64,000 nt of DNA, taken from Dioscorea cayenensis subsp. rotundata. Taxonomy: Eukaryota > Streptophyta > Magnoliopsida > Dioscoreales > Dioscoreaceae. The notes below the pieces were generated by a model. The model saw only the letters and a program-made list of their open reading frames with translations. It did no database searches and had not been told where the DNA came from. The stretch is from the NCBI RefSeq assembly GCF_009730915.1, contig NC_052481.1, positions 1-64,000 of the forward strand, written 5' to 3'. Both the position numbers and the translations under genes were made by a program. Position 1 is the stretch's first letter. The number at the start of each line of letters is the position of its first letter. This document shows positions 48,242 to 60,978 of this stretch, one piece after another.

Positions 48242-48658
48242 TTGGTGGCGGAAAATATTGAGGGGCATTTTGGGAAATGGGAAAAGTGTGAAAAGAACCC
48301 GCGTTTTTGGAACAACAAGCAGGGGCATTATGGGAAGGTTCAAAACTTTTCCGCCATTTTTATTCTCCTCCATCGTCTCCATTCCTTGTTACCAGAGATC
48401 GTAGAGAAGAAGGAGAAGAAAGTTGGAGAAATCGCGAGCTTGGAGCGAATGGATGGTGTCCTTACAGCTTCCTTGATGCATTCATCGTTCGCTACACGAT
48501 GCCGCGGTAGCCTCCGACTTCGGCTTGCGCTCCTGCTCTTCTCCAAGACTCTCACACTTTACCGCTTCTTTGTATTCTAGATTTTTGGGGAAAGGTGTTG
48601 TTTTTTTTTTTGGGGGGGTTTGTTAGGGTTAGGGTTTTGGTTCTGGTTGAAGATTGGG
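48242..48658 (+). promoter_or_regulatory. Probable 5' UTR / promoter of the F-box gene
   Basis: Composition changes from AT-rich to mixed at about 48250. Pyrimidine-rich patches and several short ATG frames (one from 48242 to 48580) precede the main ATG. The longest of these has no recognisable family and ends before the F-box start, so any translation would be as an upstream ORF. Confidence 0.4.
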
Positions 48659-50561
48659 ATGGGAGTTGGGGTTTCGAGTATGATGGGGATGGGGGTGGAA
48701 ACTGGACGGAAGAGTACGGGTTTTGGGGATTTGCCGGAAGGGTGTGTGGCTGAGGTGCTGGCGTTGTTGGATGTGCCGGAGATTTGTAGGTTGGGGAAAC
48801 TTAGTAGGGTTTTTCGAGCAGCGGCGGCGGCAGATCTTGTGTGGGAGAAGAAGCTGCCGGGGAACTATGAGTATCTTATAGAGAGAGTGTTGGGAGAGAG
48901 GGATTTTCGTGGGGGTTTGAGCAAGAGAGAGATCTATGCGAGGCTCTCTCGACCTAATCGGTTTGATGCTGGTGCTAAGGTAGGGTTTTTTGGCTGATTC
49001 AATTTTGGGATTTTTGTCCTAGAATTGAGCTTTTTTTGTTTTTTTTTTTTTGTTTTTTAATAAGATTTTGTGGTAGACTGAGGATGGATTCTTTTGGTTG
49101 GATTGCTTGGATTTTTGGAAAAAAGTTGATTTTTTTTAAAACTAGAAATTAAGAGGAAATTTTTTTGGGTTTTTTTTGGTTGATTGAGGATGAACTGATT
49201 CGTTTGGATTGATTGGGTTTGGGAAAAGTTGGGAACTTTTTGGGGTTTTGTAGTATACTGAAGATCAATTTGGACTTCTGGATTGATTGTTTTTTGGTTC
49301 TATGACTGTTTTCCATTATAAATTATGTTTTACTTAATTTCAGTCTATATATATTTATATACATATATATTGAGTGGAAATGGTGGGTGATATTTGATAG
49401 TGAAATTATTGATGATGATCTTGATTCGGTTAATGTTGGATAATGCTTTTATTTATTTTTATAGTCATTTAGTACAAATCTATTTGCTGATTAGTTGAAT
49501 TTGATTGATGAGTTGCAGGAGCTTTGGTTGGAGAAGAATAGTGGTTCTATATGCTTGTTGATCTCTTCAAAGGCTTTTTCTATCACAGGGATAGATGATA
49601 GGAGATACTGGAATTACATTCCTACCGAAGAATCTCGGTATTTTTCCATTCTTGGCTTTAACTTTTCTTTTAAAGATAGTTGTTGATGGAATATATTCAA
49701 TCTTGGATTTGATTGTTCTTAAATCACTTATATTTTTATTCATGTTGCTTCATCTGTTGTGGGATTAGAAGATTTGGTTGCAATATTTGGTTCTTGCTAT
49801 GTTAAATTCCATGTATTTGATTAGTGCTAAATCACTATCTGTGAGATTCAAATTAATTTAATTATGGTCAGTTTATATAGTACAAGTGATAATAGACCTT
49901 GATTCTTCCATGTGTCTATGAAAATGGCCATCCCAATCAAACATCCAAAATTGTTTGCTCTTTTTCTTCTTGAGACTAGATCATTTTTTTTTTGGAATGA
50001 AACTCCTTTTAGTATAATGTGTTTAAGATAATTTATGTTTCAATGCAAAAGAACATTGTCTTAATAAGGTTTCAGAAACTCAATGTTGTGTCTTAAGCTT
50101 CATAGAAATTGTGTTGTTTTTTTTTTGTCAGATTCCAGAATGTTGCATATCTTCAGCAGATTTGGTGGTTTGAGGTTGGTGGAGAGATTGAGTTTTGTTT
50201 CCCAAAGGGGACTTACAGTGTCTTCTTCCGCGTGCATCTTGGCCGGATCTCCAAGTGGCTAGGACGCCGATCAATCAGCCCCGAACACATCCATGGATGG
50301 AACAAAAAGCCTGTGAAGTTCCAGCTCACAACATCCGATGATCAGCACGCAATATCCCAATGCTATATAGATAGTCCCGGGAACTGGGTACATTACCATG
50401 TTGGAGATTTCACCGTTGGAAACTCTGATGTGCCGACCAAGGTCAAGTTTTCAATGATACAGATTGATTGCACACATACAAAAGGCGGTCTTTGTGTCGA
50501 CTCTGTGCTAATATGTCCGAAAGGCTTTAGACAGGAAAAGTATCCCCGGATGTACAAATAG
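48659..50561 (+). CDS. F-box protein with PP2 domain (PP2-A type)
   Basis: Three exons, 48659-48979, 49519-49637 and 50132-50561, with GT-AG junctions encode 289 residues. The F-box occupies about residues 20-65 ([44 protein letters not shown]). The C-terminal two thirds is a phloem-protein-2-like lectin fold: [91 protein letters not shown]. Length and order match plant F-box PP2-A13/A12-like proteins. These act as SCF ubiquitin-ligase substrate receptors, with a sugar-binding PP2 module as the likely recognition part. The start at 48659 ([10 protein letters not shown]) follows the family pattern of a short Gly/Ser leader; frame upstream of it has only non-ATG codons. The long first intron contains T-rich stretches, and all frames are intact. 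Confidence 0.93.
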
Positions 50562-51313
50562 TTTGCAGTTGTTGAATCAACAAAACCAATAGAAGATTAT
50601 ATAGGAGTTCTTTTTTCAACTTTGCATTCTCTCCCCCAGGCACCAGCCATGGAGCATGAGAGCACTCTGTGCAATTCCTTTCCTTTGGATTTTAGATTAA
50701 GGAGGGGGGAGTGTTTGGTCTCTGTTTGTTTTTCTCCTCCTGTGTAATATATAGTATTGCCCTAATTTTGAAGCTGTTTTCTAGGATTTGGGGATTGGGA
50801 ACACACAATTGTATGAGTATGACATTGCTATTAGATTTTAAAATTCCTTAGTTTTTTAGAAATTGTTCCAATGAATGTTTGTTTGTCTGTTTGGTTTGCA
50901 ATCATGTTTTGATGTCATTCTGATTTACTGAAATATCAAGAACAAAGTTTATGTGCTTGTTTTGCAATTCCTATGTGAGAGTATTGTTAGTGTTTAACTA
51001 CTACATAACAATTGCAAAACCCTAAATAGCAAACTCAAACCAGTGAGTATCAAATCAATCAGCTGAAAACAATGAACCAAGGGAGAGAACAGAGATGTTC
51101 ATTGATCTTGTTTTGTTCAGCAGGCGGATAGTGAAATACAGTTAGAAATGGCAAAGCTCAAAAACTGCCAGCCTTGGGTAACTTATAATAAAGCAAGACA
51201 TACATTTTGAGAGACGATAAACCGAGACACCAATTCGAACATTCTATACAATTACGATACTATGCTGATACTTTAGGAAATCAGGGAAAGTCTATCCTAT
51301 ATAATAAATTTTT
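50562..51313. other. Interval between convergent F-box and SEUSS-like genes
   Basis: It contains the 3' UTRs of both genes. I see no gene, repeat or RNA in it. Confidence 0.5.
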
Positions 51314-54300
51314 TCACATCTTCCAGTCATAACCCATGTCAGTTGGCTCACCGTTGAAGATCCCGTTGTCTGCAAATTCCTGGGCGATGTCGTGGTCCAG
51401 TTCCGGCAGATGCAAGTTCTGAGGTAAGTCTTGCCTCGAATTAAAGCTGTTACCGCTGATTGCACTAGTGTTTGTCACCGATTTAAAGCTATTGCTCCTG
51501 GTCGGGCCTGCACCTAAGGGATGGTTCGGCATGCCGGCTGTGACATTCCCCAGCATTGACCCACTTCTCGCTGGCCCTGTGTTATTCATCCTGGGTGTCA
51601 AGTTTCCAGGAGCACCAATGACATCAGCTGCTACATTCCCTATAACATTAGGTCCCCCAAGGGATTGCTGCGGCATTCCCCGGTTGTTGTTCATAATATC
51701 TTGCAGCATCTGTTGAATTACATGTTGCTGCAAATTTTGATTTGCCTGAGAGGACGGCATGTTATTCTGCTGGGGGAGACCAGTCAGTTGTGGCGGCTGC
51801 GGCTGCGGCTGCTGCTGTTGCTGAGGCCCTGATAAACTGTTGACAGAAGGGTTCGATAGGATCGAAGTCATGGGGCCAGGGAATTGCACTTGCGGCGCCT
51901 GGGTAGGACCGCCCATGGAACATGACGCATCAGTCTGAATTGTGTTTTGGTTTGGATTTATGGAGTTCCTCAGCAAGTTCTGGTAGCTATTCAGTGATAC
52001 GGCAGCCTGAGCATTGTTATTCAAGATTCGATTTCCAGAGTGGCAGTTGTTCAAATGCGTGGTTAGCCCCGGATGATTAGCCAAGATTTTGTTCAGGGCA
52101 TTCTGATCAGCTGGAAGACATTGAGCATTCACAAGTTGTTCTATCTCTTGCATTTTTTGTGATTGGTGCTTAGCTGAAGCTTGCCGAGCATAATTCTTCA
52201 AACTTTCTGCAAAGCCAAATCATCAAGAATCAGAACCCATGGATTCTGTAACGATGTGATATCTCTATCAAAGATCAATGAATGCGGTTCGGAACAACCA
52301 AGTTTCAACGAAAGCAACATATAAAATAGTATATCAGACCAGTGTCTAATAAATATTAAGAATTAAAAATTCATGATAAAATGGTACCTATTGGTCCAGT
52401 CTTGTGTTCTTGGCTAAATTCGATCAAGTCTTTCATGCTACTGACCACCTCAGCAATCTATGACAAATATAATCATAGCAATGATGAAAACCGCAAAGAA
52501 ATGTTAAACATATGGAGGCCCTAACTAGATATTGATAGAAAATTTAATAGTGCCAGTACAATCACATGCCTGCAAACATCGCACATATCTTTTGGAAAAT
52601 CCCAAGTCATTCAAAGACTGTAACTCAATGCTTCTTGCCAGCTGACGACCTGCTGTAACAAACCTGACAAATGCAAGTGAATGACATTAATGTAGGTTGG
52701 AAACACAGATTTATATAAACAACATAGGTTAATAACCATGCCAAGTTCAAAGCAGAGACATAAATAGACAGTACATGAAGTGCATGCAAACATAAACCGT
52801 TTTAAAGCTTAACAAGTAAATCATTCAATCAAAAGCATGGTGTACAGTTTTAGAGGAATACATTGAACACCACACCTACTTTTCCATTTACAACTACATA
52901 TAGCACAGTACAAACAATCCTGAAAGCTTTTGATAAAATGTCATAGGTTATTGCCCTCATTCTCCAGCCTAAATTCCAACTTACGTGAAAATGCAGACCA
53001 TGGCATAGGTCCTCAACCAAGATTAAAATATGAGATCAATTAGTTGTACACCAATGCATAGCCAAATAATCAATATGCAATCATAATACAATCTGAACTA
53101 ACGCATATATTGATACAATTTCAAGTGTATCTGTACCAAATTGCCAGATAGCTACTGTCACTATTCACCTTAAAGGTCATGAGCAAATATAAAATTGGCT
53201 TACCTTGTTGCTGTACTCAATGTAAGAAAATAGACGGGCTTTAAAAGTATCATAGCATTATAGTAATGGGCTGACTTCTTTGAAAACCCATAACAATGCA
53301 ATCATAGCTTCTAAAGAGATGCCTAAACATCCAATAAAATCATCCTGCCACAAGAAACTGCAATATCATTTTCAAAACTGAAATTATTTTCTAACCGCAA
53401 TAATTTTTTAATATGCGCCATGCTGAAGGATGATCAAAAATCATTTTAATCACCAAGTCTAGCCTTATACTGAGTAGAAGTCTTGTCAAGAAAGGTGTAC
53501 TTAAGTGTTCAGTATCCCAATTGTGGAGTTGAGATCAGCAACACCACCTACTCATCACCAAGACCTATTGTAGCAAGGTGGCATGACATTTCTCACTTTT
53601 TCTATATAACACCCATCACTTCCTCAGAAATTACTAGTTTGTTTTACAACATTGGCATTGGCATTAAAAAAAAATTTAACAAGCACAAGAATGACAAAAA
53701 CTTCTATGATGGTGAAAACAGTATTTAGTCAGTTCACCCACATGTCGCAGCTAGCTTTTTGCATTTCTTGGGATGAAACCCCTGTAGATCCAGTTTCAGA
53801 AACTGTACTCTGAATTTTCTGTGCAACCTGCAACAGTTGATTAACCTGGAAAGTAAAACAGCATCCAGTCAGCTAAAACACAAGATTATCAAGAATAAAA
53901 ATAATAACTCAGACTATACAAGGTCAAAGCTCAGAGCTTGCATTGGATGCAAAATAGAGTGCTCATTTGCAACTAAAACACTAGCTTTACCTAACGGTTG
54001 ACTAACCTACGACAAACGACTAAATAGGAAATTTGGAAGACTCCCGAGCACATTCTCTTTATCATCAATTCTATATTAAAATCATAATGCATAATCTAGC
54101 AGTCACCCTAAAGAAATGGCATAATAATCCAATATTTCTTATGGCACAGACTTTGACTTGGAAAGTACATAGCAATCCCAAAACCAAAAGCATGCCAAAG
54201 ATTTATATATGAGATAAATGTGCAGCTATTTTCAAGTCTTAAATATACCATTGCACGGACAATTGCCTACTGAGCCAGCCAATATACATCAAATAAAAAT

Positions 54301-54606
54301 AAGTTACTCAAATCACAGCAGCCTTTAACCCAGACATGTTTAATAAAAAAAACCAAGGCATAGTGCCCAGAGTTAAATTATCAAATAAGTCAGTGAACCA
54401 TATTATTCATGTACATCTGGAATAAGGGTAGTGTTGCCTATGATAGAAAGTCAGCACATGAAAATACAGTCAGAAAAAGTACAATAAATCAGAAAGTTGA
54501 CCACGATAAAGCTTTAACAAAAAATCCGACTAAGAGGCTAGCTTCGGCCTCTGTCCCTACAAAACACTTTGCTGAATCTACATAATTAATGTGAGAACAT
54601 GCATGT

Positions 54607-54640
<34 letters not shown>

Positions 54641-57299
54641 GCACAAAATGAGTTATAAATTGTGTTTACTGAAATACAAATCCATATGAAATAACAAAAA
54701 TATTCAAACTAATAGGTCCAAAGGCATGCGTCAACATCCAAGTATTGTTTTCCAATATAGCAGAATACTAATATCAACTGTTAATTTGTTGCATTAGTTC
54801 ATTAACAGCTGACCAAAATAATTTCTACAACAGGTAAAGTTAAGATATTTGATAAATTACAGACAACAACCTCTGATATTCCATAATAGGAAGGTGAATA
54901 CAACCATAACTTCTTTTATATGAAAGTAATTAACATTCAGATATAATGGGGACACATGGCCTTTTCACTAAAAAAAAAAAAAGCAAACAATGATAAGGTT
55001 AAACTGAATGGAAATTCACTTGCAGAAACACCAAAAAGATCAGTTTACATATTGATCATGTTTTTTAATCCCACATGGCATAAAAGAAAATTTTGAAGAA
55101 GATCTAAGTTCATTGCCTATGCATATCTGCTAAGTATATTCATCAACATAGACATGAAAAATACACAAAACATATAATTCCTATCATATCACACAAATGG
55201 AAACTAGGTATACCTGAGGTGCAACCAATCTACGTGGAAGAAATTCCTCATGCCGACGAGCACAAAACTCCCATAATAATATCTGATAGAAAGGTCACAA
55301 AAGATCTCACTCTCATGAAAAACAGCAAAGATGGACAAACAAAAAAATGAATTAAATACCTTAAGTTCTTGAGAGAATATGATCCGGAGTTGGCCCTCAC
55401 GAACAACTCGTAGCTGCTCATATACAGTCTCTTGAACAGCTTTCGCATACTCCAACACCATGGCTCCGGAAGGCAGGCGGTACTCATGGGGCATGTCAAC
55501 AAAAAGGAGCTCATCAAGGACTCCACGGTCAAACTTAATCTGATTAAGCCTTGGAAGAACTTCAAAAGTAGCCTCTGCAATAAAAAAATGCCCATTGATG
55601 ATCATGGCTATATTAGTCTGGGAAAAGCCAAACAATAGTTGGTACAGTCCTTCACAATAGCTTAAATTCAGAGGTTTAAGGGAAATAAATTCCAGTGCAT
55701 ATGGCAAAATTAGTAGTGTGTGTCAGCCATTAGACAATGATGGTATCGCTGAATAGATAGCAGATACGGAGGTGATGACGTTCAAAAAATGGAGACGCAT
55801 AAAAGATGAAAATATAATATATATAACAAAGGAGGTAAAATAGGAGACTTCACATAAGAAGTGCTTCATTATTTGTCATGTTTGATATAATAAACAAGAA
55901 ACAACCACACTCAGATAACAGCCCAGCTATGAGGAAATGCAGTTTGAAATATAGCAATAAGATATGCTCTCAAAGAAACAGACAAAATAATTTCATATAG
56001 CATCAAAATTGTTACTTCCACTTACATAGTCACCCTTCCTCAACCAATCCAAGGTTAAGGATAACAGACATAAATGGGCATTCATATTTATGTCACAAAA
56101 AGAACTTTCTTTTCTTGTACCCTGTTCTTAAAACAGAAGTACTTGAATATGATGAATTGGAACCTCAAGATTCCCAATGATAATTCTTAAGGGGTAAAAA
56201 TAATATTTTTACCCCTTAGAATATACATTCTAGATGTCTCCTAACTATAAGAAAGTGCATCTTTGTTTGTCTTGTCTGATACCACAAACAAGCAGCAGCA
56301 CTCAATTAAACTGCAGCTATGAGAAAATACCACTTTGGTCTGAAATACAGTAACAAGGCATGAGAAAGTAATAAGGTATTCTCTCATCGAAATAGTGATG
56401 CAGAATATAAAGATTATTGTCTACAATAATATTTGACATAGTTTCAACTCAACTTGTCTGAGAATTAGGTTTCATGGGTTTAAATGTCAAAGTGAAGTTT
56501 GGTCATTTCAGATTTTTGCAATTCAAGAATTTGCCAAATACGGTGACCTCATTATAAATTGTATTCTAAATTCTAAATTGAGTTTTATGAAAAAGACTGG
56601 AAATCTTCACAAGCATTGGCTTAGATAACATCTATCCTACTGATAGTTTGTAAGGTAAAATCCCATATCTTTAGAAAGGAGAAACATATCCTACAAGGAA
56701 ATCAAATCAATGAACAAATATATTTTCCTTTGCCTTTTTCTTCTGCGTGTGATCATTTAAATTTTCTGGATGTGATCACCCAGACACTCTAAGTGTGATT
56801 GTCTATGCCATCCTATATCAAATAGAAAACACCTAATTCAGCATAGCCATCATGAACATTACTTCCATTTTTAATGTTTCGAGCTTTCTCTTCTTGCATC
56901 TTCTTCTCAATCCAAAATACTTGAACATGAAACTCTAGGAACCTGAGATACCTGATGATGGCATTTCCCAAATAAACATACAATTTGCAACCCCTTAAAA
57001 TATACATTCCAGAATAAGCAGGCCTTACTTAAAGCAAAGCCTGGCACACAAAAGGTAGGTTAGTCTAAGGCAACCACAAGTTATCGAGTTAATGAACGTG
57101 AAAGACTTTAATAATGACTCATAACCCAAACAAAAATATAATAAAAAGTTAAAAATGGAGGCCCGCCTACCAAATCCTTTTCCAGATTTAGAACCACATA
57201 TACCACATTGCCAAGCTTCCTGCACAAGATATAACAATTTAAGTTTCTTAGTAAGTTTTCAAGAAATTCACATACGCAACTTAAAAAGAATTAGGATGG

Positions 57300-57337
<38 letters not shown>

Positions 57338-58463
57338 CTAGGAATGAAGACAAGCCAAGGGATTACATCTCAAATAGAATATATATAACCAGCAATATTT
57401 TAATAAGTTCAGACATCTCCTGAAGAGAAACTAACCGTAGAACTACGAGGAAAAGCACCAAGGGCAGCATGATTGCCGACATTATCATACATAGACAAAC
57501 ACCATCTTTTCCTGGCACGGGGAGCAAAATATTGCACCACAACTTTCCTCCAGTATAATATAGAATCATCCTACAATAACTCACATGGTGTATCACAAAT
57601 TAGCATTATACAAATCAGCACCAACAAAATAGAAATGATAACATCAGTTAGAACTTCATTACCTGTGGACAGTGGCGTTGGTGATATATGTATTGCATTA
57701 GCCGCCGGGCACAAATACCACTCTCAATAGGCTGTTTCTCAAGGAATGCCTGCTGCTGAAAGGTATTCCGCATTTGCTGTTGGTGTTGTTGGATCTGAGC
57801 ACGCTGCATCTGTGGCAAGAACTGCAACAACTGTTGCTGCTGTTGTTGGCGCTGTGCTAACCTTTGCTGCTGAATCATGGCCTGCAATTGTGGGCTGGGA
57901 TGCCCCTGAAGCTGCATTGAGTCTTGACGCTGCAGCAACTGTTGGATGACATGCTGGTGAACATCATCTTGCCTCATGTCAATCCTCGGCTTCTTCTGGG
58001 CATGCAGTAGGTTTCCCAGATGCTCCTGTCCAGTCAACTGAGAAGTCACACTGGATGCCCCTTGTTTTGGCATCGGTTCCTGATGTGAGCTCTGCTGCAC
58101 AAGGGAGGATCCATCCATAGGAGAACCTGAGATGTTATTCGATGAGAAGGACATTGGCGAGGCAGGAAGACGTGTGTAGGACTCTGTATTAATGCTAGCA
58201 CTTCGTTGCAATTGAGGGCCGCCTGAAAGTGCAGAATTAGCATCAGTGACCAGTGAACTAGCGCCAACACTTGGACCAGAGGAATTTGCTGCACTGTTGG
58301 GAACCATGCGATTCATGTCGCAAGTAGGGACAGGGCCTGACCGAGAAGAAACTGATAAGGAACTCACTGGAGCAGGGCTCTGGCCATCACTTTGAAAGAA
58401 AATCCCAGAGTTAGAGGATGACAGGGTCGGGCCTCCACCACCAGCGACCCGTGATTGGGCCAC
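51314..58463 (-). CDS. SEUSS-like transcriptional co-regulator (SLK, LDB1-type)
   Basis: Nine exons on the minus strand (58463-57663, 57570-57436, 57219-57171, 55574-55360, 55282-55214, 53845-53742, 52663-52570, 52457-52388, 52206-51314) keep one frame of about 809 residues. The N-terminus is Ser/Gly-rich, followed by HAQKKPRIDMRQDDVHQHVI and a Gln-rich stretch (residues about 185-245). The conserved LDB/SEU core then runs from YFAPRARKRWCLSMYDNVG through LPRLNQIKFDRGVLDELLF and MPHEYRLPSGAMVLEYAKAV to VVREGQLRIIF. The C-terminus is again Gln/Asn-rich and ends LHLPELDHDIAQEFADNG. SEUSS-like proteins bridge DNA-binding factors and LEUNIG-type Groucho co-repressors in the nucleus. The frame has no ATG where the protein is expected to begin: the codon at 58463-58461 is GTG, and the first in-frame ATG is about residue 50. 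The seventh intron uses a GC donor. Confidence 0.92.
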
Positions 58464-59540
58464 CGAAGGGGTGGGCCCCAGCTGGCAACTAGAATCCAGA
58501 TAGCTCTCCAGCGCCAGAGCTACCAGACAAGCCTAAAGACAACTGATCCAAATCCACAGTTCAACCTCTTTGTTAAGTGCTAAAGAGATGATCTACAAAG
58601 GTGTTGAAAGAGGTGAATATCTTCAAGCACCTGATCACCCACCCCCTTTTGATTTCAATAAAGCATAAAACTGCAAATCAGTCCACAGCACATCACAAAG
58701 TATAAACTTAGAATTAATTCAGACTCCTACACCTGCACTTGCGAAAAAAAGAAAGAAAACATCCAAAACCCTACTCCAAGGCACAATTAAACACAGAAAT
58801 CAAAAAATCATAATATAACACAGTTTATCCCATAGCACGGAAAGATAAGGCCTTGAAATCCAAACCCTACTGTTTACTCCAAAAATCTCTCTTTTACACG
58901 AATCAAAACGAGGGAGTGCTAAATTAGCTACTTTTAGGTTCTATAAATATCCAAAACAACAAAAAGAATTTTCCATTCAAAATCTAGTCATGATCTTTGA
59001 ACATGATTCAACATTATAGAAAAAGCAAAATCGGAAATTATAAAATAAGAAAAAACAGGGCTTGTGCCATCAAGCATCACATCCTCATTCTAAAGAAAAG
59101 GAAAAAAGAGAACCAAAACAAGGGCGATTACAATTAGGGTTCACAGATAGGGCAAGAATTGAGATTGAGAACAAAATTAATCCACAGATCCATGCTATAA
59201 CAAGAACATAGAACAAAACATCTTCAAATTTCAGCAAATTTAGAAGGATTCTGCTTAGTTTACCATCTTGGTCAGTTACCAATTAAAGACAAGAATCAAA
59301 ATCCAAACCTTACACAAGCTGCGAGGAGATCCCCGGGGAGGTCAGCAAGACTCTGACAAAGAGCCGGGCGGTGAGATCCGGCAACGGCGACGGACGCGGC
59401 GGGATCCACCAGCTAGGGTTTCTGCTCCAAAGGCGAGAGCTTTGCCCCAAAGCGCAGAATACGCGAGATTTCACGAGGGACGAGGCGGCGGTAAGCTTAC
59501 CGCTGAGCCGAGATAACAATAATACGATGTCTCGCGGGTT
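58464..59540 (-). promoter_or_regulatory. 5' UTR / first intron and promoter side of the SEUSS-like gene
   Basis: A GC-rich block at 59320-59530 (CCGCCGCGTCC and similar on the minus strand) looks like a noncoding first exon, and 58560-59310 looks like an AT-rich first intron. No ATG here connects in frame to the coding exon at 58463. Short open frames at 59268-59610 overlap on both strands without family resemblance. Confidence 0.5.
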
Positions 59541-60938
59541 CACCGAAACATCTTTAGATATTGATGAACCGAAACATCTCGTTTATAATGTGGGGTCTCT
59601 TTTGCAATAACCCCCTTGAATTGTTGAATATTGTATTTAACTCATTTTTTTATTCAAATAAGCTCGAATATTTTAAAAATTAATTTATTATTAAAGTTTC
59701 ATAGTAGTATTCGTCTTAATCAATATTTTATTAAATTAATAATAAAAATTTATTCATCGATGAATGGAATGTGAACCTTCTGAATGATGAGGCCGATCCT
59801 TTTCCTCGCCAAAATATAATAATAATTATTATTATTATAATTATAAGAATAGTGTATTAAAATATTCCATCATGAATTAGACTAAAACATAATTGTATAT
59901 AATATGAACAAGTTGAGACAAACTAAAGTTATAATTAAATATATATATATATATATAAAGAAATATTTATCATATATATGAAACCAATGTCTTGTTCATG
60001 GAGTATTATTCTAAATAAAGAAATCAAAGTATTGTTTATCTTCTCACCTTATTATTATATATCTTTAAAAATATATATGATATATATTTTTTAATTATTA
60101 TTTTTTTTTATTAAATGAAGAGGTGAAGGAAGGACTTGTTTATAAATATAACATTTCCTTGGAAGTACTTTTATAAAGTTTGGTGAGTGAGCGTTCCAGT
60201 GACCGCGGTGAGAATTAGAAAACATTGATTTGAGAACTAATATAAAATTTCAGAGATTTTAATTTTGGTACTATAAATAATTCAATGAGAGAAATAAAGC
60301 AACTCATTAAATACATTAATCTTACCAATCAGTATGACCAAAACAAACGCATCTCTTAAATTTAATAATCTAAAACAAATAAAAAAATTGTTTAAGGGAC
60401 CAAAACTAGCCATGGCTCTTTGCTTCACAACCACCAATAGCTTTATAAAATAATAATAATAATATTTTATAAAAAAAACATGTGATTGCTGTGCTATCTT
60501 TAAAATATAATACTAATAATAATAATAAGGAATTATTATTATTATTATTAAACATATTATCTCCAATTTTCCACTTGATAAAAAAACTATTTTATATTTT
60601 CAAAAAAACCTTTCTGACAACAGACAGTTTATTTTTTAATACTTTTGTCAAAAATACACCTCATCAATTTTAAACAAAAATACAAAATATTGAACAAGAA
60701 ACTCAGATATTAAACATCAAAAATAAATATATAATTACACAAAGACACACAATGTTAAATAAAAAATATATTTAATAAAAACAAATTTATTTCGTAAGTG
60801 AGGCAAAATTGAATTTTTAAATAAAATAAACTAATGCAAGAATTGAAAAATAAGTAAACTAAAAAAAAAACTGCATGAGAAATTAAAATGTCAGAAAGAA
60901 TATTTGAAAAATTACAAGGATTAATAAATAACTTTTCC

Positions 60939-60978
<40 letters not shown>

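Noticed and set aside
48242-48580. 112-codon open frame upstream of the F-box gene
   Set aside because: It has no family resemblance, overlaps other short frames and lies where the 5' UTR of the F-box gene is expected.
59268-59610. Overlapping open frames on both strands in a GC-rich patch
   Set aside because: They coincide with the probable noncoding first exon and promoter of the SEUSS-like gene; GC-rich DNA gives long frames by chance.
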